Of a stretch of DNA of 64,000 nucleotides, positions 19,540 to 31,338 are shown piece by piece (position 1 is the first letter of the stretch; each line of letters begins with the position of its first letter). This DNA is from Modestobacter sp. VKM Ac-2985 (GTDB taxonomy: Bacteria; Actinomycetota; Actinomycetes; Mycobacteriales; Geodermatophilaceae). The notes below the pieces were generated by a model. The model saw only the letters and a program-made list of their open reading frames with translations. It was not told the DNA's origin and did not search any database. The translations under genes were made by a program, and so were the position numbers. Where the stretch lies: assembly GCF_026967925.1 (NCBI RefSeq), contig NZ_JAPVBI010000001.1, positions 496,001-560,000 on the forward strand. The letters are read 5' to 3'.

Positions 19540-20292
19540 TCAGATGGGGCCGCGGGACAGAGCGCCGCCGTCGAGGACGAGCGTCTGGCCGGTGACCCAG
19601 CCGGCCTGGTCGCTCAGCAGGTAGGCGGCCGCCTCGCCGATGTCCTCGGGCACGCCGAGCCGGCCGACCGGGTACTGGCCGCCCAGCTCGTCCTCGCGGC
19701 CGGTGAACAGGGCCTCGGCGAACCGGGTCTTCACCACGGCCGGGGCGACGGCGTTGACCCGCACCTTGGGGCCGAGCTCCACGGCCAGCTGCGTGGTCAG
19801 GTTGATCAGCGCGGCCTTGCTGACGCCGTAGGCCGCGATCCCCTCACTGGACTTCAGGCCGGCGACCGACGCCACGATCAGCACCGAGCCGCCGTGCTCG
19901 GACATCCACGCCTTCCACGCCTCCTGGACCAGGCCGAGGCTGGAGACGACGTTGGTGTCCAGGATCTTGCGGAAGGCGTCCAGCGGGGCGTCCATGAGCG
20001 GGCCGAAGACCGGGTTGATGCCGACGTTGCCCACCAGCACGTCCAGGCTGCCGAAGGTGTCGATCGCGGTGCGGACGGCCTCGGCGCGGTGCTCGGGGTC
20101 ACCGGCGTTGCCGGCCACGGCGACGGCCTTCTCCGGGCCGCCGAGCGCCTCGACCGCCTCGGCGAGCGCGTCGGGCTTGCGCGCGGTGACCACCACCCGG
20201 GCGCCTCGCTCCACCAGGCTCTGGGCGATCGCCAGGCCGATGCCCCGGCTCGCGCCCGTGACCAGTGCCGTGCGTCCCTCGAAGCTGCTCAC
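19540..20292 (-). CDS. SDR-family oxidoreductase
   Basis: This 250-aa classical short-chain dehydrogenase has the cofactor motif TGASRGIG at residues ~12-19, the NVG segment, and the active-site YxxxK as AYGVSK with an upstream serine (VASVAG). It resembles 3-oxoacyl-ACP reductase/FabG-like enzymes, but the substrate cannot be told. The GTG start at 20292 is supported by an AGGAGG-type site. It lies against the direction of the conserved block, between DUF6779 and DUF2520, so it is probably an insertion. It ends at repeat copy B. Confidence 0.88.
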   Translation of the reverse strand: MSSFEGRTALVTGASRGIGLAIAQSLVERGARVVVTARKPDALAEAVEALGGPEKAVAVAGNAGDPEHRAEAVRTAIDTFGSLDVLVGNVGINPVFGPLMDAPLDAFRKILDTNVVSSLGLVQEAWKAWMSEHGGSVLIVASVAGLKSSEGIAAYGVSKAALINLTTQLAVELGPKVRVNAVAPAVVKTRFAEALFTGREDELGGQYPVGRLGVPEDIGEAAAYLLSDQAGWVTGQTLVLDGGALSRGPI

Positions 20293-20594
20293 CGTGCTCC
20301 TCCTGCTCGCCAGAGCCGGCTCCGCTGCCGGCCGGGCCCACCCAATCACGGGCGGATCGGACGCCGGCGATCGCCCGGGTGAGTCAGGACACACCCCGCG
20401 GGCGTTGCCGACGTCGTCCGCGGGTAACAGACTCGCCATCGGCGGTACACCCGCGTGACACGCCTTCCGGGGCGGTTGCAGCAGGTGGCCCGCCGGGACC
20501 GACCGCGCCACCGCTCCACACGGCCCACGACGACGTGGGACGACGCGACCTGAGTCCGGTACCCGCGAGGGACTGGAACGAGAGGTGCACCGGG
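20293..20594. other. Intergenic region without a recognised gene
   Basis: This 302-bp gap separates the divergent SDR and DUF2520 genes. It must hold promoters for the SDR gene and the panC operon. Scattered TAAC- and TAC-containing hexamers occur (for example near 20414 and 20440), but none has convincing spacing. No riboswitch fold was recognised. Confidence 0.4.
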
Positions 20595-21548
20595 ATGCCC
20601 ATCCGTCCCCGCGCGCTGCCTGCGCGCCCTGTCCTGCCTGCGGGCCTGCCCGCCGCGACCGAGGCGCCCGCCCGTCTGCGGGTCGGGATCGTCGGCGCCG
20701 GCCGGGTCGGTGCCGTGCTCGGCGCCGCGCTCTCCGCCGCCGGCCACGAGGTGGTCGCCGCCTCCGGGGTGTCCGCCGCCTCCGCCGAGCGCGCGGCCCG
20801 CCTGCTGCCCGGCGTCCCGCTGCTGCCTGCCGACGAGGTCGTCGCCGCGAGTGACCTGGTGGTCCTCGCCGTGCCCGACGACACCCTCGCCGGCCTGGTC
20901 GCCGGTCTCGCTGAGACCGGCGCCTGGCGGCGCGGCCAGCTGCTCTTCCACACCTCCGGTGCGCACGGCCTCGCCGTGCTGCTGCCGGCCGAACGCTGCG
21001 GCGTCCTGGCCCTGGCGCTGCACCCGGCGATGACCTTCTCCGGCGCCCCCGAGGACGCGGCCCGGCTGGCCGCCGCGCCGTTCGGGGTCACCAGCCGCCC
21101 CGAGCACCGCCCGGTCGCGGAGACGGTGGTGCTGGAGATGGGCGGCGAGCCCTTCTGGATCGACGAGGCCGACCGCGGGCTCTACCACGCGGCGCTGGTC
21201 ACCGGGGCGAACCACCTGGTCACGCTGGTCGCCGAGGCCGCCGACCTGCTCCGCGCCGCCGGCGTCGACGAGCCGGCCCGGGTGCTCACCCCGCTGCTGA
21301 CCGCCGCCCTGGACAACGGCCTGCGCCGCGGCGACCGCGGGCTCACCGGCCCGGTCAGCCGCGGCGACGTCGGCACCGTGGCCGCGCACCTGGACACGCT
21401 GAGCGAGCGCGCGCCCGCCGCGGTCGACGCCTACGTGGCCCTGGCCCGGCGCACCACCGAGCGGGCGCTGGCCGCCGGCCGGCTCAAGCGGCACGAGGGC
21501 GCCCCGCTGCTGGAGCTGCTCGACTCGGCCGAGGAGGCCGCGCGATGA
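20595..21548 (+). CDS. DUF2520 Rossmann-like dehydrogenase
   Basis: This 317-aa protein has a dinucleotide-binding motif [13 protein letters not shown] after a ~35-residue tail and a DUF2520 C-terminal helical domain. It resembles NADP-dependent ketopantoate or F420-type reductases. Its constant position before panC suggests a role in pantothenate synthesis, possibly ketopantoate reduction, but that is inference. The panC ATG overlaps its stop (ATGA). The ATG at 20595 has only a weak ribosome site, and an upstream frame extension lacks family similarity. Confidence 0.85.
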   Translation: MPIRPRALPARPVLPAGLPAATEAPARLRVGIVGAGRVGAVLGAALSAAGHEVVAASGVSAASAERAARLLPGVPLLPADEVVAASDLVVLAVPDDTLAGLVAGLAETGAWRRGQLLFHTSGAHGLAVLLPAERCGVLALALHPAMTFSGAPEDAARLAAAPFGVTSRPEHRPVAETVVLEMGGEPFWIDEADRGLYHAALVTGANHLVTLVAEAADLLRAAGVDEPARVLTPLLTAALDNGLRRGDRGLTGPVSRGDVGTVAAHLDTLSERAPAAVDAYVALARRTTERALAAGRLKRHEGAPLLELLDSAEEAAR

Positions 21549-22399
21549 GCCTGTCCGTCCGGTCACCGGTGGTCGCGGAGACGACCGCGGAGCTGCGCCG
21601 GCTGCGGGTCGACCTGCCCGGGCCGGTCGTGCTCGTGCCCACCATGGGCGCGCTGCACGAGGGGCACCGCACGCTGGTCCGCGCAGCCCGCCAGCACGGC
21701 GGCAGCGTCGTCGTCTCGGTGTTCGTCAACCCCACCCAGTTCGGCCCCGGCGAGGACTTCGACCGCTACCCCCGCACCTGGGACGCCGACCTGACGGCGC
21801 TGGCCCAGGAGGGCGCCGACCTGGTGTTCCACCCGCCGGTCGACGAGGTGTACCCACCCGGTGCGCTGGGGGTCACCGTGCAGCCAGGGACGCTGGGGGA
21901 GGTGCTGGAGGGCGCCGTCCGCCCGGGGCACTTCGCCGGCGTGCTGACCGTGGTCGCGAAGCTCTTCGGCCTGGTCCGCCCGGACGTCGCCGTCTTCGGC
22001 GAGAAGGACTACCAGCAGCTGACGCTGATCCGGGCGATGGCCCGTGAGCTGGCGCTGGGGGTGCGGGTGGTCGGCGTGCCGACGGTCCGCGAGGACGACG
22101 GCATGGCGCTGTCCTCCCGCAACCGGTTCCTCTCGCTGGAACAGCGCCGGGCCGCTGCTGCGTTGTCCGCAGCACTGCGTGCCGGTGTCCAGGCAGGCCC
22201 GCAGGGCGCCGACGCCGTCCTGGCCGCGGCCCGCGCCGTCCTGGCCGAGGCCCCCGACCTGCTCCAGGACTACCTGGAGCTGACCGATCCAGATCTCGGA
22301 CCGGCGCCCGTCGCCGGATCCGCCCGCCTGCTGGTCGCCGCCCGCGCCGGCAGCACCCGCCTGATCGACAACACCGCTGTGGAACTGGGGTATCGCTGA
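21545..22399 (+). CDS. panC: Pantothenate synthetase
   Basis: The enzyme joins pantoate and beta-alanine with ATP to give pantothenate. The signature [18 protein letters not shown], the [14 protein letters not shown] segment and the FGEKDYQQL motif are present in 284 aa. It is coupled by ATGA overlap to DUF2520 upstream and to panD downstream, where TGATG shares a base. Confidence 0.97.
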   Translation: MSLSVRSPVVAETTAELRRLRVDLPGPVVLVPTMGALHEGHRTLVRAARQHGGSVVVSVFVNPTQFGPGEDFDRYPRTWDADLTALAQEGADLVFHPPVDEVYPPGALGVTVQPGTLGEVLEGAVRPGHFAGVLTVVAKLFGLVRPDVAVFGEKDYQQLTLIRAMARELALGVRVVGVPTVREDDGMALSSRNRFLSLEQRRAAAALSAALRAGVQAGPQGADAVLAAARAVLAEAPDLLQDYLELTDPDLGPAPVAGSARLLVAARAGSTRLIDNTAVELGYR

Positions 22400-22824
22400 T
22401 GATGCGCACCATGCTCAAGAGCAAGATCCACCGGGCCACGGTGACCCAGGCCGACCTGCACTACGTCGGGTCGGTCACCGTCGACGAGGACCTGATGGAC
22501 GCCGCCGACCTGCTGGCCGGCGAGCAGGTGGCGATCGTCGACGTCACCAACGGCGCCCGGCTGGAGACCTACGTCATCCCCGGCGAGCGGGGCACGGGCG
22601 TGCTGGGCATCAACGGTGCCGCGGCGCACCTGGTGCACCCGGGCGACCTGGTCATCCTGATCAGCTACGGCCTGATGGACGAGTCCGAGGCCAAGTCCTA
22701 CCTGCCGGCGGTCGTGCACGTCGACGCCGACAACCGCGTCGTCGAGCTGGGCGCCGACCCCTCCGCCCCGGTGCCGGGGGCGCCGGACCAGCAGCGCAGC
22801 GACCTCGGCGTCCCGGTCCGGTGA
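22399..22824 (+). CDS. panD: Aspartate 1-decarboxylase
   Basis: The enzyme makes beta-alanine for PanC. The proenzyme cleaves itself at the Gly-Ser of [13 protein letters not shown] to create the pyruvoyl cofactor. The conserved [27 protein letters not shown] region (given here only as an identifier spanning residues ~53-78) is intact. The product is 141 aa and carries an ~15-residue variable tail. Its stop overlaps the nadB GTG. Confidence 0.96.
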   Translation: MMRTMLKSKIHRATVTQADLHYVGSVTVDEDLMDAADLLAGEQVAIVDVTNGARLETYVIPGERGTGVLGINGAAAHLVHPGDLVILISYGLMDESEAKSYLPAVVHVDADNRVVELGADPSAPVPGAPDQQRSDLGVPVR

Positions 22825-24506
22825 CGCGAGCCGCAGAAATGGCCATTTCTGCGGACCTGGGCACGGGGCTGCCGCTGCGGCTGCGGGCCCCCGCCCCGGG
22901 CTGGGAGCTGACCGCCGACGTCTGCGTGGTCGGCTCCGGGGTCGCCGGGCTCTGCGTCGCCCTGCACGCCCGCGCGGCGGGGCTCTCGGTCGCCGTCGTG
23001 ACCAAGGTCGAGGTGGACGACGGCTCGACGCGCTGGGCGCAGGGCGGGATCGCCGCGGTCCTGGACCCGGCCGACACCCCGGCCGCCCACGCCCGGGACA
23101 CCGAGGTGGCCGGGGTGGGGCTCTGTGACACCGACGCCGTCCAGGCGCTGGTCACCGAGGGCCCCGAGCGGCTGCACCAGCTGATCAGCTGGGGAGCCGC
23201 GTTCGACCGCGGCCCGACCGGGCGGCTGCTGCTGACCCGGGAGGGCGGCCACTCCACCAACCGGATCGTGCACGCCGGCGGAGACGCCACCGGGGCGGAG
23301 GTCCAGCGCGCGCTGCGCGACGCCGTGGCCGCGGACCCCGGGGTGACGCTGGTCGAGCACGCGATGGTGCTGGACCTGCTCCGGGACGCCGACGGTCGCG
23401 CAGCCGGCGTCACCCTGCACGTCCTCGGCGAGGGCTCCGCGGACGGCGTGGGTGCGGTGCGCGCCCGGGCCGTGGTGCTGGCCACCGGCGGGATGGGGCA
23501 GGTGTACGCCGCGACCACCAACCCGGGGGTCTCCACCGGCGACGGCGTCGCCCTGGGCCTGCGGGCCGGGGCGGTCGCGACCGACCTGGAGTTCGTCCAG
23601 TTCCACCCCACCGCCCTCTACCTGGGCCCGGACGCCCGTGGGCAGCAGCCGCTGGTCTCCGAGGCGCTCCGGGGGGAGGGGGCCGTGCTGCGCGACGGCG
23701 CCGGCGAGCGGTTCATGCCCGGCGTGCACCCGCTCGCCGAGCTGGCCCCCCGCGACGTGGTGGCCAAGGCGATCACCCGGGTCCAGCTGCGCGACGGCGT
23801 CGACCACGTCTGGCTCGACGCCCGCGGTCTCCCCGGGCTCGCCGAGCGGTTCCCGACCATCGTGGCCCGCTGCCGCGAGGCCGGCATCGACCCGGTCACC
23901 GAGCTCGTGCCGGTCACCCCGGCCGCGCACTACGCCTCCGGTGGCCTGGCCACCGACCTGGCCGGGCGCACCACCGTGCCCGGCCTCTACGCCTGCGGTG
24001 AGGTCGCCTGCACCGGCGTGCACGGGGCCAACCGGCTGGCGTCGAACTCCCTCCTGGAGGGGCTGGTGTTCGCCGGGCGGATCGGTGCGGCGCTGGCCCG
24101 GGAGCTCCCGGTGCCCGCTCCCGCCGCGCCGGCGGACCAGCGGCCGGCCGGGCTGGTCGACGTCGCGGCCCGCGCGCCGCTGACCACGGCGATGTCGGCC
24201 CGGGTCGGCGCGCTGCGCAGCGGTCCAGGGCTGGCCGAGGCCGCCGGGCAACTGGCGGCGCTGGGGGAGTGGACCACCGCCGTCCCCGGGGTGCCGGGCT
24301 GGGAGACCACCGACCTGCTCACCGTCGCCACCGCGATCACCGCCGCGGCCGCCGCGCGAGAGGAGACCCGTGGCTGCCACTGGCGGGAGGACCACCCCGA
24401 GGCCGTCGAGGGCTGGGAGGTGCACCTGGACGTGCAGCTCGCCGACGACGGGCAGGTCCGGCTGACCCGCCGCCCGGTGGGCACGTCGGTGACAGTGACC
24501 TGGTGA
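22821..24506 (+). CDS. nadB: L-aspartate oxidase
   Basis: This flavoprotein oxidises aspartate to iminoaspartate for NAD synthesis. The FAD motif [15 protein letters not shown] lies at residues ~34-48, with SRWAQGGIA-like [12 protein letters not shown] and the active-site region [10 protein letters not shown]. The product is 561 aa. GTG 22821 overlaps the panD stop (4 bp). A perfect 24-bp palindrome (22831-22854) encodes residues ~4-12 (AEMAISAD) and contains an alternative ATG at 22839. The conserved enzyme begins only after it. NadA is not in the window. Confidence 0.95.
   Translation: MTRAAEMAISADLGTGLPLRLRAPAPGWELTADVCVVGSGVAGLCVALHARAAGLSVAVVTKVEVDDGSTRWAQGGIAAVLDPADTPAAHARDTEVAGVGLCDTDAVQALVTEGPERLHQLISWGAAFDRGPTGRLLLTREGGHSTNRIVHAGGDATGAEVQRALRDAVAADPGVTLVEHAMVLDLLRDADGRAAGVTLHVLGEGSADGVGAVRARAVVLATGGMGQVYAATTNPGVSTGDGVALGLRAGAVATDLEFVQFHPTALYLGPDARGQQPLVSEALRGEGAVLRDGAGERFMPGVHPLAELAPRDVVAKAITRVQLRDGVDHVWLDARGLPGLAERFPTIVARCREAGIDPVTELVPVTPAAHYASGGLATDLAGRTTVPGLYACGEVACTGVHGANRLASNSLLEGLVFAGRIGAALARELPVPAPAAPADQRPAGLVDVAARAPLTTAMSARVGALRSGPGLAEAAGQLAALGEWTTAVPGVPGWETTDLLTVATAITAAAAAREETRGCHWREDHPEAVEGWEVHLDVQLADDGQVRLTRRPVGTSVTVTW
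22831..22854. promoter_or_regulatory. Perfect 24-bp palindrome at nadB start
   Basis: CCGCAGAAATGG is followed at once by its reverse complement, with no spacer. The AT-rich centre stands out from the surrounding ~74% GC sequence. It lies between the panD stop and the conserved part of nadB, so it may be an operator, a translational hairpin or an inserted family-specific palindrome. Confidence 0.6.
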
Positions 24507-25471
24507 GCGAGCATGTGCCGGTGACCACCCCGGCGAGCCGAGCGCTGCCCACCGACCCGACCGACCTCAGCGGCACCGGCCTGAGCGCCGCCTGGGTCGC
24601 CGAGCTCGTCGAGCGCACGCTGACCGAGGACCTGACCGGCGGCGCCCCGCTGCCCAGCGCCCCCGACGTCGCCGTCGGCTACGACGTGACCAGCGCCGCG
24701 ACCGTCCCGGGCAGCCAGTTCGGGACGGCGGACCTCGTCGCCCGGGCCGACGGCGTGGTCGCCGGGCTGCCGCTGGCGGCCCGGGTGTTCACCCGGCTGG
24801 CCCCGGGCGCCACGCTGACCGCGGGAGCGGCCGACGGCGACCGGGTGCGCCGCGGCGACGTCCTGCTCACCGTCCGCGGCCCGGTGCGGGCACTGCTGGC
24901 CGCCGAACGCAGTGCGCTCAACATCGCCAGCCGGGCCAGCGGCATCGCCACCGCCACCCGGGCCTGGGTCGACGCCGTCGCCGGCACCGGTGCGGTCGTG
25001 CTGGACACCCGCAAGACCACCCCGGGGCTGCGCCCGCTGGAGAAGTACGCGGTGCGCTGCGGCGGCGGGTCGAACAAGCGGATGGGCCTCTACGACGTGG
25101 CGATGGTCAAGGACAACCACGTCGCCGCGGCCGGGTCGGTCGCCGCCGCCGTGGCCCTGGTCCGGGAGCGGGCGCCCCGGATCACCGTGCAGGTCGAGTG
25201 CGACACCCTCGAGCAGGTCGGCGAGGCGCTGGACGCGGGTGCGGACTTCCTGCTCCTGGACAACATGACCCCCGACCAGCTCCGGCAGGCCGTCGCCCTG
25301 GTCGGCGACCTGGACGTCGACCTGGAGGCCACCGGCGGGCTCACCCTCGACGCCGCCCGGGAGGTGGCCGACACCGGCATCGACTTCCTCTCCGTCGGTG
25401 CGCTCACCCACTCCTCGCCGATCCTCGACCTGGCCCTGGACCTGCGGGCGCTCGACCTCCGGGCAGGCTGA
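24503..25471 (+). CDS. nadC: Nicotinate-nucleotide pyrophosphorylase (quinolinate phosphoribosyltransferase)
   Basis: The enzyme converts quinolinate and PRPP to nicotinate mononucleotide. The family motifs LDTRKTTPGLRPLEKYAVRCGGG and MVKDNHV, and the barrel segment LEATGGLTLDAAREVADTGID, are present; the first runs across residues ~168-190. The product is 322 aa. GTG 24503 overlaps the nadB stop by 4 bp. nadB-nadC between panD and coaX groups two cofactor pathways in one operon. Confidence 0.96.
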   Translation: MSEHVPVTTPASRALPTDPTDLSGTGLSAAWVAELVERTLTEDLTGGAPLPSAPDVAVGYDVTSAATVPGSQFGTADLVARADGVVAGLPLAARVFTRLAPGATLTAGAADGDRVRRGDVLLTVRGPVRALLAAERSALNIASRASGIATATRAWVDAVAGTGAVVLDTRKTTPGLRPLEKYAVRCGGGSNKRMGLYDVAMVKDNHVAAAGSVAAAVALVRERAPRITVQVECDTLEQVGEALDAGADFLLLDNMTPDQLRQAVALVGDLDVDLEATGGLTLDAAREVADTGIDFLSVGALTHSSPILDLALDLRALDLRAG

Positions 25472-25472
25472 C

Positions 25473-26297
25473 GTGCTGCTCACCGTGGACGTCGGCAACA
25501 GCCAGACGGTGCTGGCCACCTTCGACGGCGCCCGGCGGGTCGGCTGCTGGCGGGTCACGACCCAGCCGCGGGCCACCGCCGACGAGCTGCACATGCTCTG
25601 GCGCGGGCTGCTGCGAGACACCGTGGTCACCGGGGTCGCCGCCTGCTCCACCGTGCCGGCTCAGCTGCCGGCGCTGCGGCAGCTGCTGGACCGGCTCGCC
25701 GTCCCGGTCACCCTGATCGGGCCCGGGGTGCGCACCGGGGTGCCGTTGCACGTGGACAACCCGCGCGAGGTGGGCGCCGACCGGGTGGTCACGGCGCTGG
25801 CCGCCCACGAGCTGTACGGCCGGCGCCCCGATGGCACCGGGCGGCCGGTGGTGGTGGTGGACTTCGGCACCTCCACCACCGTCGACGCGGTGGGCCCGGA
25901 CGGGCAGTTCCTCGGCGGCGCGCTCGCGCCCGGCGTCGAGGTGAGCCTGGATGCGCTGGCCGCGCGGGCCGCGCAGCTGCGCTCGGTGGAGCTCACCGTC
26001 CCCACCCAGGCGATCGGCAAGAACACCGTCGCCGCCCTGCAGTCCGGGATGGTCCTCGGCTTCGCCGGTCTGGTCGACGGCCTGGTCGCCCGGATCGCCG
26101 CCGAACTGGTCGCGCAGTTCGGAGCAGCACCGGTCGTGGTGGCCACCGGCGGACTGCACCCGCTGCTCGTCGACAGCTGCCGGTCGATCGGGGAGCGTGA
26201 GCCCGATCTCACCGTGCACGGCCTGCGGCTGGCGTTCGAACGGCACCGGTCCTCCGGCGGGTCCGGCGGTGGCGGGACGTCGTCCGGCCGCCCGTAG
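25473..26297 (+). CDS. coaX: Type III pantothenate kinase
   Basis: The enzyme phosphorylates pantothenate, the first step of CoA synthesis. The ASKHA phosphate loop is DVGNSQT at the N-terminus, and the second motif is VDFGTSTTVDAV. The GGALAPGVEVSLDALAARAA and GKNTVAALQSGMVLGF segments also fit. GTG 25473 lies 1 nt after the nadC stop. The product is 274 aa. It completes the panC-panD-coaX route from aspartate to 4'-phosphopantothenate. Confidence 0.95.
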   Translation: MLLTVDVGNSQTVLATFDGARRVGCWRVTTQPRATADELHMLWRGLLRDTVVTGVAACSTVPAQLPALRQLLDRLAVPVTLIGPGVRTGVPLHVDNPREVGADRVVTALAAHELYGRRPDGTGRPVVVVDFGTSTTVDAVGPDGQFLGGALAPGVEVSLDALAARAAQLRSVELTVPTQAIGKNTVAALQSGMVLGFAGLVDGLVARIAAELVAQFGAAPVVVATGGLHPLLVDSCRSIGEREPDLTVHGLRLAFERHRSSGGSGGGGTSSGRP

Positions 26298-26300
26298 GCT
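26295..26300 (+). promoter_or_regulatory. -10 hexamer, leaderless start of lysS
   Basis: TAGGCT ends 6 nt before GTG 26307 and overlaps the coaX stop codon, so lysS can be transcribed separately from the cofactor operon. Confidence 0.6.
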
Positions 26301-26306
26301 CTGCTC

Positions 26307-27812
26307 GTGAGTGAGGAACCCCCCGGCCCGCCCGAGGACGAACTGCCCGAGCAGCTGCGGGTGCGGCGAGCCAAGCTGGACCGGTTGCGCGAAGCCGGCG
26401 TCGACCCCTACCCGGTCACCGTCGCCCGCACGACCACCCTGGCCGAGGTGCGTGCGACGCACCCCGACCTGGAGCCGGACACGATGACCGGCGAGCAGGT
26501 CGGCGTCACCGGGCGGGTCATCTTCTCCCGCAACACCGGCAAGCTGTGCTTCGCGACGCTGCGCGAGGGCGACACGGAGCTGCAGGTCATGCTCTCCCGC
26601 GACCGGGTCGGCGAGGAGCCGCTCGCCGCGTGGAAGTCCGACGTGGACCTGGGCGACCACGTCCTGGTCACCGGTGAGGTCGGGACGTCGCGGCGTGGGG
26701 AGCTGTCGGTCTTCGCAGACTCCTGGCAGCTGGCCGCCAAGGCGCTGCGGCCCCTGCCGGTGGCGCACAAACCGATGAGCGAGGAGCTGCGGGTCCGCCG
26801 CCGCTACGTGGACCTGATCGTCCGCGACGAGGCGCGTCGCACGGTGCACCAGAGGTCCACCGTGATGGGCACGCTGCGCTCCGGCCTGACGGCCCGTCGT
26901 TTCCTCGAGGTCGAGACGCCGATGCTGCAGACCGTGCACGGCGGCGCCGCTGCCCGACCGTTCCGCACGCACATGAACGCCTTCGACCTGGACCTCTACC
27001 TGCGCATCGCCCCCGAGTTGTTCCTGAAGCGGTGCATCGTCGGTGGGCTGGACCGGGTCTTCGAGATCAACAGGAACTTCCGCAACGAGGGGGCCGACTC
27101 CTCGCACTCCCCGGAGTTCGCGATGCTCGAGGCCTACGCCGCGTACTGGGATTACCAGGAAATGGCCCGGATGACGCAGGAACTGGTCCAGGAGTGCAGC
27201 ACGGCGCTGTTCGGCGACCACATCGCCCGGCACCACGACGGCACCGAACTCGACCTGTCCGGCGACTGGCCGCAACTGTCGCTCTACACCGCGGTCTCCG
27301 ACGCCGTCGGTGAGGAGATCACCCCGCAGACGACGGTGCAGCAGTTGCGCGCGATCGCCGAACGGCACGATGTCGGCGTCGACCCGGCCTGGCTGCCCGG
27401 AAAGGTGGTCGAGGAGCTCTTCGAGGCGCTGGTGCAGGACGGGCTGCAGTCGCCGACGTTCGTCATCGACTACCCGGTGGACACCTCGCCGCTCACCCGC
27501 GCCCACCGATCGGAGCCGGGCAAGGCCGAGAAGTGGGACCTCTACATCGGCGGGATCGAGCAGGGCACCGCCTACTCGGAGCTGGTGGACCCGGTCGTCC
27601 AGCGCGAACGGTTCACCGCGCAGGCGCTGCTGGCCGCCGCCGGGGACCCGGAGGCAATGGCGTTGGACGAGGACTTCCTCGAGGCGCTGGAGTACGGGAT
27701 GCCCCCGACGGGCGGTCTCGGGTTCGGCATGGACAGGCTCATGATGACGCTCACCGGATTGGGGATCAGGGAGACGATCCTGTTCCCTTTGGTGCGCCCT
27801 CTCCATCAATGA
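26307..27812 (+). CDS. lysS: Lysine--tRNA ligase (class II)
   Basis: The enzyme charges tRNA-Lys. An N-terminal OB-fold anticodon domain (residues ~70-150) precedes the class II core. Motif 2 is [20 protein letters not shown] and motif 3 is [11 protein letters not shown]. The motif 2 loop differs from E. coli (ISVRHNPEF), but this form is, to my knowledge, usual in actinobacteria. The product is 501 aa. The GTG start is fixed by the -10 element 6 nt upstream. It sits before lsr2 and clpC, as in mycobacteria. Confidence 0.95.
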   Translation: MSEEPPGPPEDELPEQLRVRRAKLDRLREAGVDPYPVTVARTTTLAEVRATHPDLEPDTMTGEQVGVTGRVIFSRNTGKLCFATLREGDTELQVMLSRDRVGEEPLAAWKSDVDLGDHVLVTGEVGTSRRGELSVFADSWQLAAKALRPLPVAHKPMSEELRVRRRYVDLIVRDEARRTVHQRSTVMGTLRSGLTARRFLEVETPMLQTVHGGAAARPFRTHMNAFDLDLYLRIAPELFLKRCIVGGLDRVFEINRNFRNEGADSSHSPEFAMLEAYAAYWDYQEMARMTQELVQECSTALFGDHIARHHDGTELDLSGDWPQLSLYTAVSDAVGEEITPQTTVQQLRAIAERHDVGVDPAWLPGKVVEELFEALVQDGLQSPTFVIDYPVDTSPLTRAHRSEPGKAEKWDLYIGGIEQGTAYSELVDPVVQRERFTAQALLAAAGDPEAMALDEDFLEALEYGMPPTGGLGFGMDRLMMTLTGLGIRETILFPLVRPLHQ

Positions 27813-27952
27813 CTCACCTGTGTGGGGGCATTCGTCGTGAAATAGCCCCGAAATTGGGCTGAATGCCGCAGTTCGTGGTGCAATGGACTCGTCGATCACG
27901 GGGGAGCACTGACGACAGTCCACGGCCCCGCAGCAACAGGAGTGAACAGACA

Positions 27953-28306
27953 ATGGCACGTAAGGTCCAGGTGATCCTGAGCGACGACCTCGACGACAGC
28001 ATCTCCGCTGACGAGACGGTCACGTTCTCCCTCGACGGGACGACGTACGAGATCGACCTGTCGGACAAGAACGCTGCAGAGATGCGCGACGTGTTCGGCA
28101 AGTACGTGGCGGCGGCCCGCAAGGTGAGCAGCCGTGGCACCCGGGCCTCGGGCGCGGGTCGGTCGCGGGCCACCGGGGGCGGTGGCCGGATGGACCGCGA
28201 GCAGGCCGGCGCGATCCGCGACTGGGCCCGCAGCAACGGCCACCAGGTCAGCGACCGCGGCCGCATCCCGGCCAGCGTGGTCGAGGCCTTCGAGGCAGCG
28301 CACTGA
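27953..28306 (+). CDS. lsr2: Nucleoid-associated protein Lsr2
   Basis: This is an H-NS-like xenogeneic silencer that binds AT-rich DNA. The 117-aa protein has the N-terminal dimerisation domain ([16 protein letters not shown] onward) and, near the C-terminus, the DNA-binding RGR motif ([18 protein letters not shown]). The linker is Gly/Arg/Ser rich. AGGAG lies 10 nt before ATG 27953. The 140-bp upstream region is locally AT-richer (27830-27870), as found for autoregulated lsr2 genes. Confidence 0.97.
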   Translation: MARKVQVILSDDLDDSISADETVTFSLDGTTYEIDLSDKNAAEMRDVFGKYVAAARKVSSRGTRASGAGRSRATGGGGRMDREQAGAIRDWARSNGHQVSDRGRIPASVVEAFEAAH

Positions 28307-28344
28307 CGTAGGCGGCGTCTCCTGCTGCACTGCAGGAGGGCCAC

Positions 28345-28387
28345 CACGACGGCCCGGCACCTCCCCTGGGGGTGCCGGGCCGTCGTG
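28345..28387 (+). terminator. lsr2 terminator
   Basis: A 17-bp GC-rich stem (28345-28361 and 28371-28387) with a 9-nt loop lies just downstream of lsr2. A smaller hairpin, CCTGC/GCAGG, precedes it at 28321-28336. Confidence 0.85.
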
Positions 28388-28502
28388 CGTCCGCTCATGG
28401 CGTAACCGTGGGGGAACACCGTCCCTGGGAGGACAGTTGTCTCCATCGAGCCCCCCGGACGGTTCGACGGCCTGTTCTCGACGCCGACCGGGTGGTGCGA
28501 AC

Positions 28503-28508
28503 TACAGT
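28503..28508 (+). promoter_or_regulatory. Candidate -10 hexamer of clpC
   Basis: TACAGT fits TANNNT and would give a ~100-nt leader. No clear -35, CtsR or ClgR site was recognised in 28388-28500. Confidence 0.4.
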
Positions 28509-28612
28509 GGAACGACCGGTGCCCCAGCGCGCCGACGTACGTCGGGTGTCCACCGTCCCCTGCCGGGGACACGAGCACAGCAGGTCCAGCCGGTCAGAGG
28601 GAGATACAGCAG

Positions 28613-31156
<2,544 letters not shown>

Positions 31157-31184
31157 TCGACGACCTCGTCCGCTGACGAGACAG

Positions 31185-31216
31185 GGGCCGCCCTCCGCAT
31201 CCGCGGGGGGCGGCCC
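31185..31216 (+). terminator. clpC terminator
   Basis: A 14-bp stem (one G-U pair) with loop ATCC is followed by TTCG. It lies 29 nt after the clpC stop. Confidence 0.85.
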
Positions 31217-31338
31217 TTCGTCGTCTCGGCAGCCCGCGAGGTCGGCGTCCACTGCCCGCGTGAGGGGGCGCGGGCGGACCCACCCGGTGCGCTGCCGGGA
31301 CGGGCTTCCCAGCGACGAGCCGGTACGTCGGGGACGCC

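Noticed and set aside
20293-20594. Possible riboswitch, for example c-di-AMP type, before the panC operon
   Set aside because: A GGGTGA-containing stretch was examined, but the remaining conserved motifs and helices could not be found.
27080-27130. Variant motif 2 loop (ADSSHSPEF) in LysS as a sign of altered specificity
   Set aside because: As far as I recall, actinobacterial LysS proteins generally have this form; catalytic arginine and glutamate positions are kept.
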